Shown: positions 15,299-23,743 of the stretch, in pieces
Layout of the letters: every line of letters starts with the position of its first letter
Position numbering within the stretch: position 1 is the first letter of the stretch
Source of the DNA: DAOUBP01 sp034432655
GTDB taxonomy: Bacteria > Chloroflexota > Anaerolineae > CG2-30-64-16
Assembly: GCA_034432655.1 (NCBI GenBank)
Contig: DAOUBP010000152.1
Coordinates: 1-64,000 of the forward strand
Reading direction: 5' to 3'
DNA: 64,000 nucleotides
The notes under the pieces: generated by a model
What the model saw: the letters and a program-made list of their open reading frames with translations, nothing else
Database searches by the model: none
What the model was told of the DNA's origin: nothing
Position numbers and translations under genes: made by a program

Positions 15299-17791
15299 TC
15301 AACTGACCTGTTCCTTCTTGTAGGTTTCCAGGATGTCGCCGGGTTGAAAATCGTGGAAGTTGTGCAGGCTGATGCCGCACTCGAAACCGGTCTTCACCTC
15401 GGTGACATCTTCCTGGAAGCGCTTCAGGGTGGCGATGCGATCTTCGGCCAGCACCTGGTCCCCGCGTTTGACTCGCACCTGTGAGCCGCGCTGGATCTCC
15501 CCATCCAGCACCTGGCAGCCGGCCACCTTGCCCACTTTGGAGACCTTGAACACCGCGCGCACCTCGGCGTGACCGGTGATCACCTCCTTGTATACCGGCT
15601 CCAGGAGGCCGGACAGCGCTTTCTGGACGTCCTCGATCAGGTTGTAGATCACGTTGTAGATGCGGATGTCCACCCCTTCGGCTTCGGCCATCCGCTGCGC
15701 AGCTGGGTCCACCCCCACCGAGAAACCCAGGATGATGGCGCCGGAGGCCACGGCCAGCATGACATCACTTTCGGTGATGTTGCCGGTGGCCTGATGCAGG
15801 ATCTTGACCTTGAGCTTTTCGTCCCCCAGCTTCTCCAGGGAGCTGACGATCGGCTCAATCGAGCCCTGGACGTCAGCTTTCAGGATCAGGTTCAGCTCTT
15901 TCACCCGACCTGCTGCGGCCTGCGCGAAGACGCTCTCCAACGAGATGGCCGGGGTCGGGGCAGCCACCACCTTGCGCTTCTCTTGCGCTTCGGCCGCCAG
16001 GGCCCGGGCAGTACGTTCGTCGGCGACCACCTTGAAGGTGTCGCCTGCCATCGGCACATCGGCCAGCCCCAGGATCTGTACCGGGGTGGAGGGCAAGGCC
16101 TCGGTGATGGGCTCACCCTTGTCGTTGTACATGGCGCGAATCTTCGCGTAGGTGGCGCCCGTGACAATGGCATCGCCCACGCGCAACGTCCCGTTTTGCA
16201 CCAGCAGGGTGGCCATCGGGCCGCGCGTCTTGTCGAGTCGGCTCTCGATGACGGTGCCCACGCACTCGCCGGCCGGATTGGCCTTTTGCGGCTCGATGTC
16301 GGCCACCAACAGGATGCTTTCCAGCAGGTCTCCGATCCCCTTGCGGAATTTGGCCGAGACCGGCACACACATCACATCGCCGCCGTACTCCTCCACCAGG
16401 ACGCCGTTATCGGCCAGCTCCTGTTTCACCCGGTCCGGGTTGGCCTGGGGCTTGTCAATTTTGTTCAGCGCCACGATGATCGGCACCTTGGCGGCCTTGA
16501 CGTGGGCGATGGCTTCTTTGGTCTGCGGCATGACACCATCGTCTGCCGCCACCACCAGCACGGCAATGTCGGTGACCTGGGCCCCGCGCGCCCGCATGGC
16601 GGTGAAGGCTTCATGGCCGGGTGTGTCCAGGAAGGTGATCAACCGGCCGTTCTTGTTGACCTGATACGCGCCGATGTGCTGGGTGATGCCGCCGGCCTCG
16701 CCCTCGACCACCCGCGTCTCCCGGATCGCGTCCAGGAGGGTCGTCTTGCCGTGGTCCACATGACCCAGTACTACCACGACCGGTGGCCGCACTACCAGGT
16801 TTTCCTCTTTCTCGGTCGCCAGGATGGCCTGGCGCAACGTCTTCGGCCCTTCCTCTTCGGGAGCTGCGACCGGCTCCGGTTCGGGGAGCTGCTCCGGCTT
16901 GACGGTCACTCCCAGCTCCTCGCCGATCAGTTGGGCGGTGTCGAAGTCAATAGATTCGGTGATGGGCACCATCATCCCGTAATTCATCAGGGTCTTGATC
17001 ACCTCGATCGGGCTGTGCCGGATGCGCTCTGCAAACTCGCGCACGGTGATCATGTTCGGGATGATGACCTCGGTCACGGGTGCTGCGGTGGCTGTCCCTG
17101 GCCGCGGTTGCCCGGCGCCGGGTGTCGCCTGGCCGGCAGCTTCGGCCGGCCGGGGGCGCACCGGTGCCTGCGGCTTCTGTTTGGGGCCGGCGCCGGCTTT
17201 GTTGCCGTTCTTGGGCGGCGCTGGTGGCGTCGGCCGCTGCGGCTCGTTAGCCCGCCGCGCCTCCCCCCGGCGCTGATCGCGGCCTGTCGGCCCGGCACTG
17301 CTGCTCTGGCCGCCACCGCTGGGCCGCGATGGCTGCGGCCCCGGTCGCTGGCTGCTGCTGATGCCCAGGCTGCGTTCCGGGCTGCGGCCTCGTTCCTTGC
17401 CGGCCGATGGCCGGGGGCCGCTGCGCACCGGGACCGTGTCTTGATTGTCCGGCTCGAACACGCGCTGCGGATAGATCTCGTCATCCTGGCCACGCTGCCG
17501 GGAGTCCTGCCCGCGGCCGGCCGGCCGTGCCCCGTTGCCCTGCCTGCCGGCCGGGTTCGGCGCCGGATCGGCCGAGCCCGGTTTGGTCGGGCTGACAGGC
17601 TTGCTAGAAGCAGGTTGGCGAGGCTGGCGCGCGCTGCTATCGGCCTGCGGTTCGTGGTTGCCCTTGGCCGCGCTGGGCGACGGACCAGCCTGGCCCGGTT
17701 TCACAGGCTGCTCCTTCTGATCTTTGCGCTGGGCCTGCTTTGTGGCCGGCTGTTTTTGAGCTGGATTCTTCTTCTTGTTTTCGTCTGCCAT
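15299..17791 (-). CDS. infB: Translation initiation factor IF-2
   Basis: The 830-residue GTPase brings initiator tRNA to the 30S subunit. Residues 1-245 are a long, low-complexity Lys/Pro/Gln/Gly/Arg-rich region. Next come the IF2_N-type segment (MITVREFAERIRHSPIEVIK) and the G domain with GHVDHGKTTLLD, GGITQHIGAYQV, DTPGHEAFTAMRARGA, NKIDK and SAKFRKGI. Domains 2-4 end in GDILETYKKEQVS. All G motifs are intact. GGAGG lies about 9 bases before ATG 17791. The long N-terminal extension is typical of GC-rich lineages. Confidence 0.96.
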   Translation of the reverse strand: MADENKKKNPAQKQPATKQAQRKDQKEQPVKPGQAGPSPSAAKGNHEPQADSSARQPRQPASSKPVSPTKPGSADPAPNPAGRQGNGARPAGRGQDSRQRGQDDEIYPQRVFEPDNQDTVPVRSGPRPSAGKERGRSPERSLGISSSQRPGPQPSRPSGGGQSSSAGPTGRDQRRGEARRANEPQRPTPPAPPKNGNKAGAGPKQKPQAPVRPRPAEAAGQATPGAGQPRPGTATAAPVTEVIIPNMITVREFAERIRHSPIEVIKTLMNYGMMVPITESIDFDTAQLIGEELGVTVKPEQLPEPEPVAAPEEEGPKTLRQAILATEKEENLVVRPPVVVVLGHVDHGKTTLLDAIRETRVVEGEAGGITQHIGAYQVNKNGRLITFLDTPGHEAFTAMRARGAQVTDIAVLVVAADDGVMPQTKEAIAHVKAAKVPIIVALNKIDKPQANPDRVKQELADNGVLVEEYGGDVMCVPVSAKFRKGIGDLLESILLVADIEPQKANPAGECVGTVIESRLDKTRGPMATLLVQNGTLRVGDAIVTGATYAKIRAMYNDKGEPITEALPSTPVQILGLADVPMAGDTFKVVADERTARALAAEAQEKRKVVAAPTPAISLESVFAQAAAGRVKELNLILKADVQGSIEPIVSSLEKLGDEKLKVKILHQATGNITESDVMLAVASGAIILGFSVGVDPAAQRMAEAEGVDIRIYNVIYNLIEDVQKALSGLLEPVYKEVITGHAEVRAVFKVSKVGKVAGCQVLDGEIQRGSQVRVKRGDQVLAEDRIATLKRFQEDVTEVKTGFECGISLHNFHDFQPGDILETYKKEQVS

Positions 17792-18119
17792 CGTGTTTTG
17801 CCTCCTCGCCGAAGCCGATCGCGATCGGCCGCCGGCCCCGTTCGATGATCCTCCGGCGCGCGCCGGAGGCGGGTTGAAAATGCACCGTTACTGTGAGCGG
17901 CCTCTTGGCCGTCCGCAGGAGGAGGGCGCTGGCCGTCCTCGGACTGCGGGCGATCCGGCCGCGGGTTCTTGAGTTTTTCGTGACGCTATCAAATGCCTGG
18001 GCGGCGAGGGAGGCGGGGCTATCAGGAGGGAAATGAGGATGTGGGCATTCACCTACACATACGCTCACCTCATCCCGCCCCCCATCGGCCAAGATGGGGC
18101 CGCCAGCATGTGATATCTC
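17792..18119. other. Non-coding gap between ylxR and infB with two palindromes
   Basis: This 328-base stretch holds no convincing gene in either direction. Many bacteria have the L7Ae-type ylxQ gene here, but no reading frame resembles it. Visible structure includes a perfect 16-base palindrome at 17814-17829 (GCCGATC/GATCGGC core) and a perfect 20-base palindrome at 17850-17869 (CCTCCGGCGC/GCGCCGGAGG). Both lie just upstream of infB on its transcript and may form leader structures. Confidence 0.5.
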
Positions 18120-18413
18120 CTATTGATCGGGCAACGTGGCCGCAAACGCACGCAGCATTTCGAGCTCTTCAGGGCTGATGGTGGCCTTCAACGCATGGGC
18201 CAGCCGATTGCCCTGCAAAGCCTCTTCCCAACACTTGCGCGCCCGACACAGGTAGGCGCCCCGGCCGGCCAGCTTGCCGGTGGGATCCACCTTGATGCCT
18301 GCGTTGACAGTGCGCACGATCCGCACCAGTTCGCGCTTGCCGTGTTCCTGGCGACAGGCGATACAGGTGCGGATCGGGATGTGTTTCGGTCGAGGCCCTT
18401 TGGGCTTGGGCAT
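18120..18413 (-). CDS. ylxR: YlxR family RNA-binding protein (RnpM-like, DUF448)
   Basis: The 97-residue protein is a YlxR/DUF448 member. It has the signature RTCIACRQEHGKRELVRIVR, GKLAGRGAYLCRARKC and a helical C-terminus. The family binds RNA, and the Bacillus homologue modulates RNase P. ATG 18413 (MPKPKGPRP) is the family-like start. It lies about 35 bases after the nusA stop, as usual for this cluster. Confidence 0.9.
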   Translation of the reverse strand: MPKPKGPRPKHIPIRTCIACRQEHGKRELVRIVRTVNAGIKVDPTGKLAGRGAYLCRARKCWEEALQGNRLAHALKATISPEELEMLRAFAATLPDQ

Positions 18414-18449
18414 GGTTGCTCGCGCCTCTCGCAGCCGTCGGCACACGGC

Positions 18450-20051
18450 TCAAAATTCTTCGTAGTCTTCCCATCCGCCGCGGCCGGGCTTGCGCTTGCG
18501 TCGGGCCACCACCCGGCCCAGTGTCTCGTCGAAGACCAGTTCCCGTTTTTTGGCCGCTTTCTTGCCGCCGCGTTTTTCGGGCTTTTTGATGCCTTCTTCT
18601 TCCTCTTCTTCCAGTTCTGTGAACATCTCTGTTGCAGCCGGGTATTCCAGTTCGGCCGTCTCTGCTGCGGTCGCAGCCGGCACAGCTTCAGCTGGCGGCG
18701 CAGCCACCTCGGCTGCTGCGGCCGGTTCAGGCGCGGCCGGTGCCTGTTCGGCCTCAGCTGCGGCCGTCAGCGCTGCGGTCGGTTCGCCCGGTTCGCCTTC
18801 CGGCTGCTTATCAGCTTCGACGCCGGCCAGCATGCGCGCCACCTGGTCCAGCGTGATGGCGGCCTTGTCTTTTTCACGTAACAGCCACTCGGCGCGGCTG
18901 AGCAGGTCATCGCCGGGCGGCAGTGCTGCGACTTTGGCCTCCAACGAGCGCTGTTTCATCGCCTGCAATTGCTGGCGCTTGATCTCGGCGATGCCCTCGG
19001 TAGCGGCCTCCGTCTCGCTCTTGATATCAATCCGCCAGCCGGTGAGCCTGGCTGCCAGCCGGGCATTCTGGCCCTCTTTGCCGATGGCCAGCGAGAGCTG
19101 TTTGTCGGGTACGATCACGATGGCTGTGCGCACCTCGCCATCCTCCAGGAGGATGGTCTCGCTGGGCCGGGCCGGGCTCAGGGCATTGCTGATGAACTGG
19201 CGCACATCGCTGGACCATTCCACCACGTCAATCTTTTCGCCCATCAGCTCATCTACGATGTTTTGGATGCGCGTGCCCCGCAAGCCCACGCAGGAGCCGA
19301 CCGGATCTACCCCAGGCTGGGTGGCGGTGACGGCCACCTTTGACCGCTGTCCCGGCTCGCGTGCAATGCTCTTGATTTCCACCGTGCCGTTGTAGATCTC
19401 CGGGATCTCGCGTTCCAGGAGGCGGCGCAGCATGTTGCGATGGGTGCGGGACAGACGGATCTGGGGCCCACGCGTCCCTTTCACAACCTCGACGATCAGG
19501 CAACGCACACTCTGCCCGACCCGATACCGATCGTTTGGGAGCTGATCCTCTGGCGCCAGGATGCCCTCGGTCTTCTTCAGGAGCGAGACGGTGACCTGGT
19601 TGGTGCGGTAGTCAATGTTCTGCACGGTCCCGGTGATCAACTCGCCCTCGCGCTCGAGGAAGTACTTGTACAGGGCATCGCGCTCGGCTTCATGGATACG
19701 CTGCAGGATCACCTGCTTGGCGGTCTGCGCGGCAATCCGGCCGAACCCGGCAGGATTTACCTCCGTGCGGATGACGCTGTTCAGTTCAGCTTTGCGGTCC
19801 AGTTTGCGGGCTTCCTCCAGGCTGATTTCCGCAGTTGGATCTTGGACGTTTTCCACCACCCGCCGTTCGCTGAAGACGTGAAATTCGCCGGACGCCGGAT
19901 CAATCTCGATCTTGACGTCGGTCGAGTTGTTCGCGTAATTCCGCCGGTAAGCGTGCAATAGGGCTTCTTCAATGGCTCCCAGGATGATATCGCGCGGCAA
20001 ATCCTTTTCCGCGCAAATCTGGTTGACGGCCATGATCAGCTCGTTCTTCAT
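18450..20051 (-). CDS. nusA: Transcription termination/antitermination factor NusA
   Basis: The 533-residue protein binds RNA polymerase and nascent RNA. The N-terminal domain (residues 1-130) starts MKNELIMAVNQICAEKDLPR. An S1 domain (ITGTVQNIDYRTNQVTVSL) and two KH domains follow, with GSCVGLRGTRIQNIVDELMGEKIDVV and LAIGKEGQNARLAARLTGWRIDI. Beyond residue 390 it has an Ala/Glu/Pro-rich region and a basic tail ending GGWEDYEEF, in place of the acidic repeats of E. coli NusA. It is the first gene of the cluster here; no rimP precedes it. Confidence 0.95.
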   Translation of the reverse strand: MKNELIMAVNQICAEKDLPRDIILGAIEEALLHAYRRNYANNSTDVKIEIDPASGEFHVFSERRVVENVQDPTAEISLEEARKLDRKAELNSVIRTEVNPAGFGRIAAQTAKQVILQRIHEAERDALYKYFLEREGELITGTVQNIDYRTNQVTVSLLKKTEGILAPEDQLPNDRYRVGQSVRCLIVEVVKGTRGPQIRLSRTHRNMLRRLLEREIPEIYNGTVEIKSIAREPGQRSKVAVTATQPGVDPVGSCVGLRGTRIQNIVDELMGEKIDVVEWSSDVRQFISNALSPARPSETILLEDGEVRTAIVIVPDKQLSLAIGKEGQNARLAARLTGWRIDIKSETEAATEGIAEIKRQQLQAMKQRSLEAKVAALPPGDDLLSRAEWLLREKDKAAITLDQVARMLAGVEADKQPEGEPGEPTAALTAAAEAEQAPAAPEPAAAAEVAAPPAEAVPAATAAETAELEYPAATEMFTELEEEEEEGIKKPEKRGGKKAAKKRELVFDETLGRVVARRKRKPGRGGWEDYEEF

Positions 20052-20120
20052 CCCGTATCCTACTCCCCTTCGATCGGTGCGACCTTATCCGATTCTTTAT
20101 CTGCTCAGGCCGACATAATA

Positions 20121-20148
20121 AAGAAAGTGGGGAGGCCCCCACTTTCTT
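20121..20148 (-). terminator. Intrinsic terminator downstream of phosphate-binding gene
   Basis: A perfect 12-bp stem (AAGAAAGTGGGG / CCCCACTTTCTT) with a 4-base loop is followed on the minus strand by a T-rich TATTATG. It separates the phosphate-binding-protein gene from nusA, so the nusA promoter probably lies within about 20052-20120. Confidence 0.65.
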
Positions 20149-20230
20149 GATGTACAACCTGAGGTTACGATGTCTAAAGTCTACCATAGGCTCGGTGAAG
20201 TTGCAAGTTAAAGGCGGCAACCGCTGCGGA

Positions 20231-21034
20231 TCAACGTATCGGCACCAGATGGCGGCCGACGATCGCCTGGCCGGCCGGGCTGAGCGCGAAATCTATGAAT
20301 GTCCTGGCCACAGGCGAGGGTGGCTGGCCGGCATACAGGTAGAGCACACGCCCCAGCGGGTACGCGCCGGCACGTAACATCTCCGGTGTCGGCAGGGTTT
20401 CCTCCACGGCCACAGCCTTCACCTGGTCGGTCAGCGCTCCGGTGGAGACATAACCGATCGCGTTGTGATGTGAGGCGATATAATCTACCATGGCCTTGCC
20501 GGTGGGCAGCACCAGCGCGTTGAGCGTGACCTCTTTGCCTCCCATCACCAGCGCTTCGAACCCGGCCCGGGTGCCCGATCCTTCTTCGCGGCTGGTCACC
20601 AGGGGCACGCCACCAGCACCGCCGACAGCACCCCAATCGAGGATCTCGCCGCGGTAGATGGCGCGCAATTGCAGCAAGGTGAGCGCGGTGACGGGGTTGC
20701 TGGGATGGACGATGACCGCAATCCCATCGCGCGCCACCGGGAACGGCTGCAATTGCCCGGCTGTGGCCTCTTTCTCTGCGTGCCACGACACGGCGGCCAG
20801 ATCGAGTTGCCCCCTTTGCAGGTGTTGTATGCCGACCGCAGTGCCTCCCCCGCGCACCTCGACCAGGACTTGAGGATGTTCTTCCTCGTACGCAGCGGCC
20901 AGCGCTTCCAGGGCCGGTTGCAGGCTGGTGGCGCCCGCGATGCGCAGGACGGCCGGCGTCGGCGTGGCGCGTGCGCCTGCTGTGCAGCCGAACAGGACGA
21001 TGCTGCAGAAAAGCAAGATCAGCAGGGTCGCCAT
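20231..21034 (-). CDS. PstS-like phosphate-binding lipoprotein
   Basis: The 267-residue protein has an N-terminal signal with lipobox LFGC and a type II periplasmic-binding fold of the PBP-like/PstS group. It shows IAGATSLQPALEALAAAY, GGGTAVGIQHLQRGQLDLAAVS, LQLRAIYRGEILDW, SREEGSGTRAGFE and ALSPAGQAIVGRHLVPIR. Such proteins capture phosphate or similar oxyanions outside the membrane for an ABC importer; no pstCAB genes are in the window. ATG 21034 is preferred over 21079 because the extra residues come from the octamer-repeat tract just upstream. No good ribosome site is visible. Confidence 0.8.
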   Translation of the reverse strand: MATLLILLFCSIVLFGCTAGARATPTPAVLRIAGATSLQPALEALAAAYEEEHPQVLVEVRGGGTAVGIQHLQRGQLDLAAVSWHAEKEATAGQLQPFPVARDGIAVIVHPSNPVTALTLLQLRAIYRGEILDWGAVGGAGGVPLVTSREEGSGTRAGFEALVMGGKEVTLNALVLPTGKAMVDYIASHHNAIGYVSTGALTDQVKAVAVEETLPTPEMLRAGAYPLGRVLYLYAGQPPSPVARTFIDFALSPAGQAIVGRHLVPIR

Positions 21035-21039
21035 CCGCA

Positions 21040-21127
21040 ATCGCTGATTCGCCCATTCGCCATTCGCTGATTCAGCCATTCGCCATTCGCTGATTCGCTG
21101 ATTTAGCCATTCGCCGATGCGCTGATT
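21040..21127. repeat. Tandem-like octamer repeat tract
   Basis: About 88 bases consist of alternating octamers that read GCGAATCA and GCGAATGG on the minus strand (CGCTGATT-type units five times, CCATTCGC-type units interspersed on the + strand). The tract lies between uppP and the phosphate-binding gene. It is low-complexity DNA with no coding signal of its own. Confidence 0.7.
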
Positions 21128-21128
21128 C

Positions 21129-21962
21129 TCATAACACGTTGATCAGCAATACCAGGCTGCCGACGAGGGCACAGTAGGCGGCGAACACGTACAGCCGGCC
21201 GCGGCGCAGGTAGGCCAGCAGGAATTTGATGCACAGGTAGGCCGACACGGCCGCAGCCAGAAAGCCGGCCAGCACAGCGGGCCATGACACGGCGTTCTCT
21301 GCGCCCATCAGCACCTCTAGCAGCTGCAACAGGCCGGCCCCCAGGATCGCCGGCGTGGCCAGCAAGAAGCTGAAGCGGGCGGCTGCCTCGCGCGTCAGGC
21401 CGCGCGCCAGGCCGGCTGCAATGGTTGCGCCGGAGCGGCTGATGCCAGGCGCGATGGCCACTGCCTGGGCCAGCCCGATGGCCAGTGCGTCCGGGATGTT
21501 GAGGGAGGGCAATTCGCGTATGCGGCGCCCCAGCCGTTCGCTCAGGGCCAGGAAGGCGGCGGTCACCAGAAGAAAACCGGCCACGGCCGGGGGCGTCTCA
21601 AACAGGCGCTCGAAGAAGTCGTTCAGCAAAAGCCCCATCAACAGCGCAGGGATGGTGCCCAGGATGATCCCCCAGGCCAGGCGACTGTCCGGGTCGGCCA
21701 GCCGGCCGCCCGGCGCGTTGCGCCACGGGCCACTGGTCGTCAGGCTGCGCCAAAACCCGCGCAGGATCCCGATCCAATCGCGCCGGAAATAGGTCAGGAC
21801 TGCCAGCAGGGTGCCCCAATGCAACATGGTGTCGAAAAACAGGCCTGACCTGTCCCAACCGAACGCCCACGGCACCAACACCAGATGGGCCGAGCTGCTG
21901 ATCGGCACGAACTCGGTCAGCCCCTGCACGATGCCAAGGATGATAGCCCGGATGATCTCCAT
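21129..21962 (-). CDS. uppP: Undecaprenyl-diphosphatase UppP (BacA family)
   Basis: The 277-residue integral membrane enzyme dephosphorylates undecaprenyl pyrophosphate at the outer membrane face, recycling the lipid carrier for cell-wall glycans. It has about eight membrane segments. The two hallmark motifs are present: GIVQGLTEFVPISSSAHLVL at the N-terminus and PGISRSGATIAAGLARGL near residue 185. ATG 21962 (MEIIRAIILG) matches the family start; the upstream extension to 22091 is non-homologous. With the LCP protein it supports a lipid-linked wall polymer pathway. Confidence 0.92.
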   Translation of the reverse strand: MEIIRAIILGIVQGLTEFVPISSSAHLVLVPWAFGWDRSGLFFDTMLHWGTLLAVLTYFRRDWIGILRGFWRSLTTSGPWRNAPGGRLADPDSRLAWGIILGTIPALLMGLLLNDFFERLFETPPAVAGFLLVTAAFLALSERLGRRIRELPSLNIPDALAIGLAQAVAIAPGISRSGATIAAGLARGLTREAAARFSFLLATPAILGAGLLQLLEVLMGAENAVSWPAVLAGFLAAAVSAYLCIKFLLAYLRRGRLYVFAAYCALVGSLVLLINVL

Positions 21963-22053
21963 CGCGATCCTCTCGTAACCTGTCTTCAAAATACTGACCG
22001 CCGACCGGTTGACCACGAGTACATTTTCATAGGTCAACGCCGTTGTGGCACTG

Positions 22054-23220
22054 TCATTTCCCTTCGGCCTGGCGGCGCTTACGGTTCTCACGCTGTGCCT
22101 GTCGCACCTCCTGGTCGGGGATGCGATAGGTTGTCAGGAACCCGGCCTTGAAGGCGGTGAAAGTGCCGGCCCGGATATGGCCGCGTATCTCCTCCATCAG
22201 GCGCACCATGAAGCGCACGTTGTGGACAGTGGCCAGATGCAGCGCCAGGGTCTCCTCGGCCTTGAACAGATGGCGCAGGTATGCGCGGCTGAAGTACTGA
22301 CACGTGTAGCAATCGCAGCCTGGCTCCACCGGCAGCGGGTCGGCGGTGTAGCGCGCGTTGCGCAGGTTGAGCCGGCCATGGCGGGTGAAAAGGCCGCCGT
22401 TGCGCGCCACGCGAGTGGGGAGGACGCAATCGAAGATATCAATACCTCGGGCCACGGCCTCCAGGATGTCCTCAGGGGCGCCTACCCCCATCAGATAGCG
22501 CGGTTTGTCGGCAGGAAGTGCCGGCAGGGTGACATCCAGGGTGGCGTACATTTGCTCCTTGGTCTCGCCCACGCTCAGCCCGCCCACGGCATAGCCCGGG
22601 AAATCCATCTCGCGCAAGGTGCGGGCGCTCTCCAGGCGCAGGTCGGGGAAGATGCCGCCCTGGACGATGCCGAAGAGGGCCTGATCTTGCCGGCGCTGGG
22701 CAGCCCGGCAGCGGGCAGCCCAGGCATGGGTGCGGGCCAGCGCCTCCTCGTTATAGCGCCGATCCAGCGGGTCCGGGCATTCGTCCAGGCACATGATGAT
22801 GTCGGCCCCCAGGTCCTCCTGGCTGGCGATGGCGCTTTCGGGTGTAAAACGGTGCAGGCTGCCGTCAATGTGTGACCGGAAGGTGACGCCGTCGGGGTCC
22901 ACCTTGCGCATCTGCGCCAGGCTGAACACCTGAAAGCCGCCCGAATCGGTCAGCAACGGCCGCGGCCAGGCCATGAAACTGTGCAACCCGCCGAAGTCGG
23001 CGATCAACCGGGTGCCGGGCCGCAAGTAGAGGTGGTAAGTGTTGGCCAGCACCAGGGTGGCGCCGATCTCGGCCAGATCGCGCGGGGTCAGGGTCTTCAC
23101 GGTGGCCTGGGTGCCCACCGGCGCGAAGACCGGCGTTTCCAGCGTGCCATGTGGTGTGCGAAAGGTCCCCGTGCGCGCGGCCGAGCCAGGGTCGTGGGCT
23201 GTTACGCTGAACTCGAACAT
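22054..23220 (-). CDS. tgt: Queuine/preQ1 tRNA-guanine transglycosylase
   Basis: The 388-residue enzyme exchanges guanine 34 in tRNAs for preQ1. Key motifs are NTYHLYLRPG, LTDSGGFQVFSL with the catalytic Asp region, FGIVQGGIF, GGLSVGETKEQM, and the Asp nucleophile in GIDIFDCVLPTRVARNG. The zinc site is CDCYTCQYFSRAYLRHLF plus a later His. Length is standard. A queuosine-precursor transporter lies at 7503. ATG 23220 opens the conserved FEFSVTAHD start but has a weak ribosome site. Confidence 0.95.
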   Translation of the reverse strand: MFEFSVTAHDPGSAARTGTFRTPHGTLETPVFAPVGTQATVKTLTPRDLAEIGATLVLANTYHLYLRPGTRLIADFGGLHSFMAWPRPLLTDSGGFQVFSLAQMRKVDPDGVTFRSHIDGSLHRFTPESAIASQEDLGADIIMCLDECPDPLDRRYNEEALARTHAWAARCRAAQRRQDQALFGIVQGGIFPDLRLESARTLREMDFPGYAVGGLSVGETKEQMYATLDVTLPALPADKPRYLMGVGAPEDILEAVARGIDIFDCVLPTRVARNGGLFTRHGRLNLRNARYTADPLPVEPGCDCYTCQYFSRAYLRHLFKAEETLALHLATVHNVRFMVRLMEEIRGHIRAGTFTAFKAGFLTTYRIPDQEVRQAQRENRKRRQAEGK

Positions 23221-23237
23221 GATGTCAGAGCTTAATA

Positions 23238-23261
23238 CCGATCATTCTACCGATAATTCTA
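23238..23261 (-). promoter_or_regulatory. Twin 12-base repeat just upstream of tgt
   Basis: Two adjacent 12-base units read TAGAATTATCGG and TAGAATGATCGG on the minus strand, about 18-40 bases before the tgt ATG. TAGAAT resembles a -10 hexamer. It may be a promoter with a built-in duplication or a regulator site; no known binding motif is recognised. Confidence 0.3.
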
Positions 23262-23279
23262 CAAACTTCATCATAAGAA

Positions 23280-23312
23280 AACGCAGGACGCTCAGCAGAC
23301 GCGTCCTGCGTT
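23280..23312 (-). terminator. Intrinsic terminator after the fmdB-type gene
   Basis: A perfect 12-bp stem (AACGCAGGACGC / GCGTCCTGCGTT) with a 9-base loop is followed on the minus strand by TTCTTATG, preceded by TT of the stem, giving a T-rich tail. It lies about 30 bases beyond the stop of the zinc-ribbon gene and separates it from tgt. Confidence 0.7.
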
Positions 23313-23344
23313 ATTTGTGGATCAAGTACCGACGCACTGAGGGT

Positions 23345-23626
23345 TCAGTCTTCCTTAGCTGACGCAGTGCTCGTTGTGCCTTCACTGCGCGCTGCTGCCG
23401 GTTTTGTATCCTCCTCTTTTTTCCTGGGCGGCATGCCCGTGGATGATTTGCCTTTGTTGTCGGTGACGTAGAACCCTGAGCCCTTGAAGATGATGCCCAC
23501 CGGTTGCATCACGCGATGGACGTGCCCTCCGCATTCCGGGCAATCGGTCAACGGGGCATCCGCCATCCGCTGGATCTTCTCAAATCGCACTCCACACTGC
23601 TCACATTCATATTCATAGATCGGCAT
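23345..23626 (-). CDS. FmdB/CxxC zinc-ribbon regulatory-type protein
   Basis: The 93-residue protein starts MPIYEYECEQCGVRFEKIQ and has two CxxC pairs (CEQC and CPEC), forming a zinc ribbon of the CxxC_CXXC_SSSS/FmdB family. The usual GIIFKGSGFYVTDNK segment follows, then a Lys/Glu/Ser-rich tail. These are often called putative regulators; the true role is unknown. ATG 23626 is the family start; three extra residues upstream are possible. It sits about 120 bases after the fhs stop, in the same direction, and ends in its own terminator. Confidence 0.85.
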   Translation of the reverse strand: MPIYEYECEQCGVRFEKIQRMADAPLTDCPECGGHVHRVMQPVGIIFKGSGFYVTDNKGKSSTGMPPRKKEEDTKPAAARSEGTTSTASAKED

Positions 23627-23743
23627 CGTACCCATCCCCTGTGGTCACTCTTCAAGTTTTCTGGCTGCGCGCGAAAACCGCCAGATTCGCACGCTATTAT
23701 AGCCCAGTGCCCGGGGTTTGCCAAATCGGCCATGCTCGTTTGG

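Noticed and set aside
15569..17848. Long + strand open frame of 759 codons across infB
   Set aside because: It is antisense to a clear IF-2 gene; the translation is His/Gly/Asp/Arg-rich without any family, as expected from GC-rich shadow frames.
21040..21127. Octamer tract considered as a CRISPR array
   Set aside because: Units are 8 bases with no spacers of 30 bases or so, and no cas genes are in the window.
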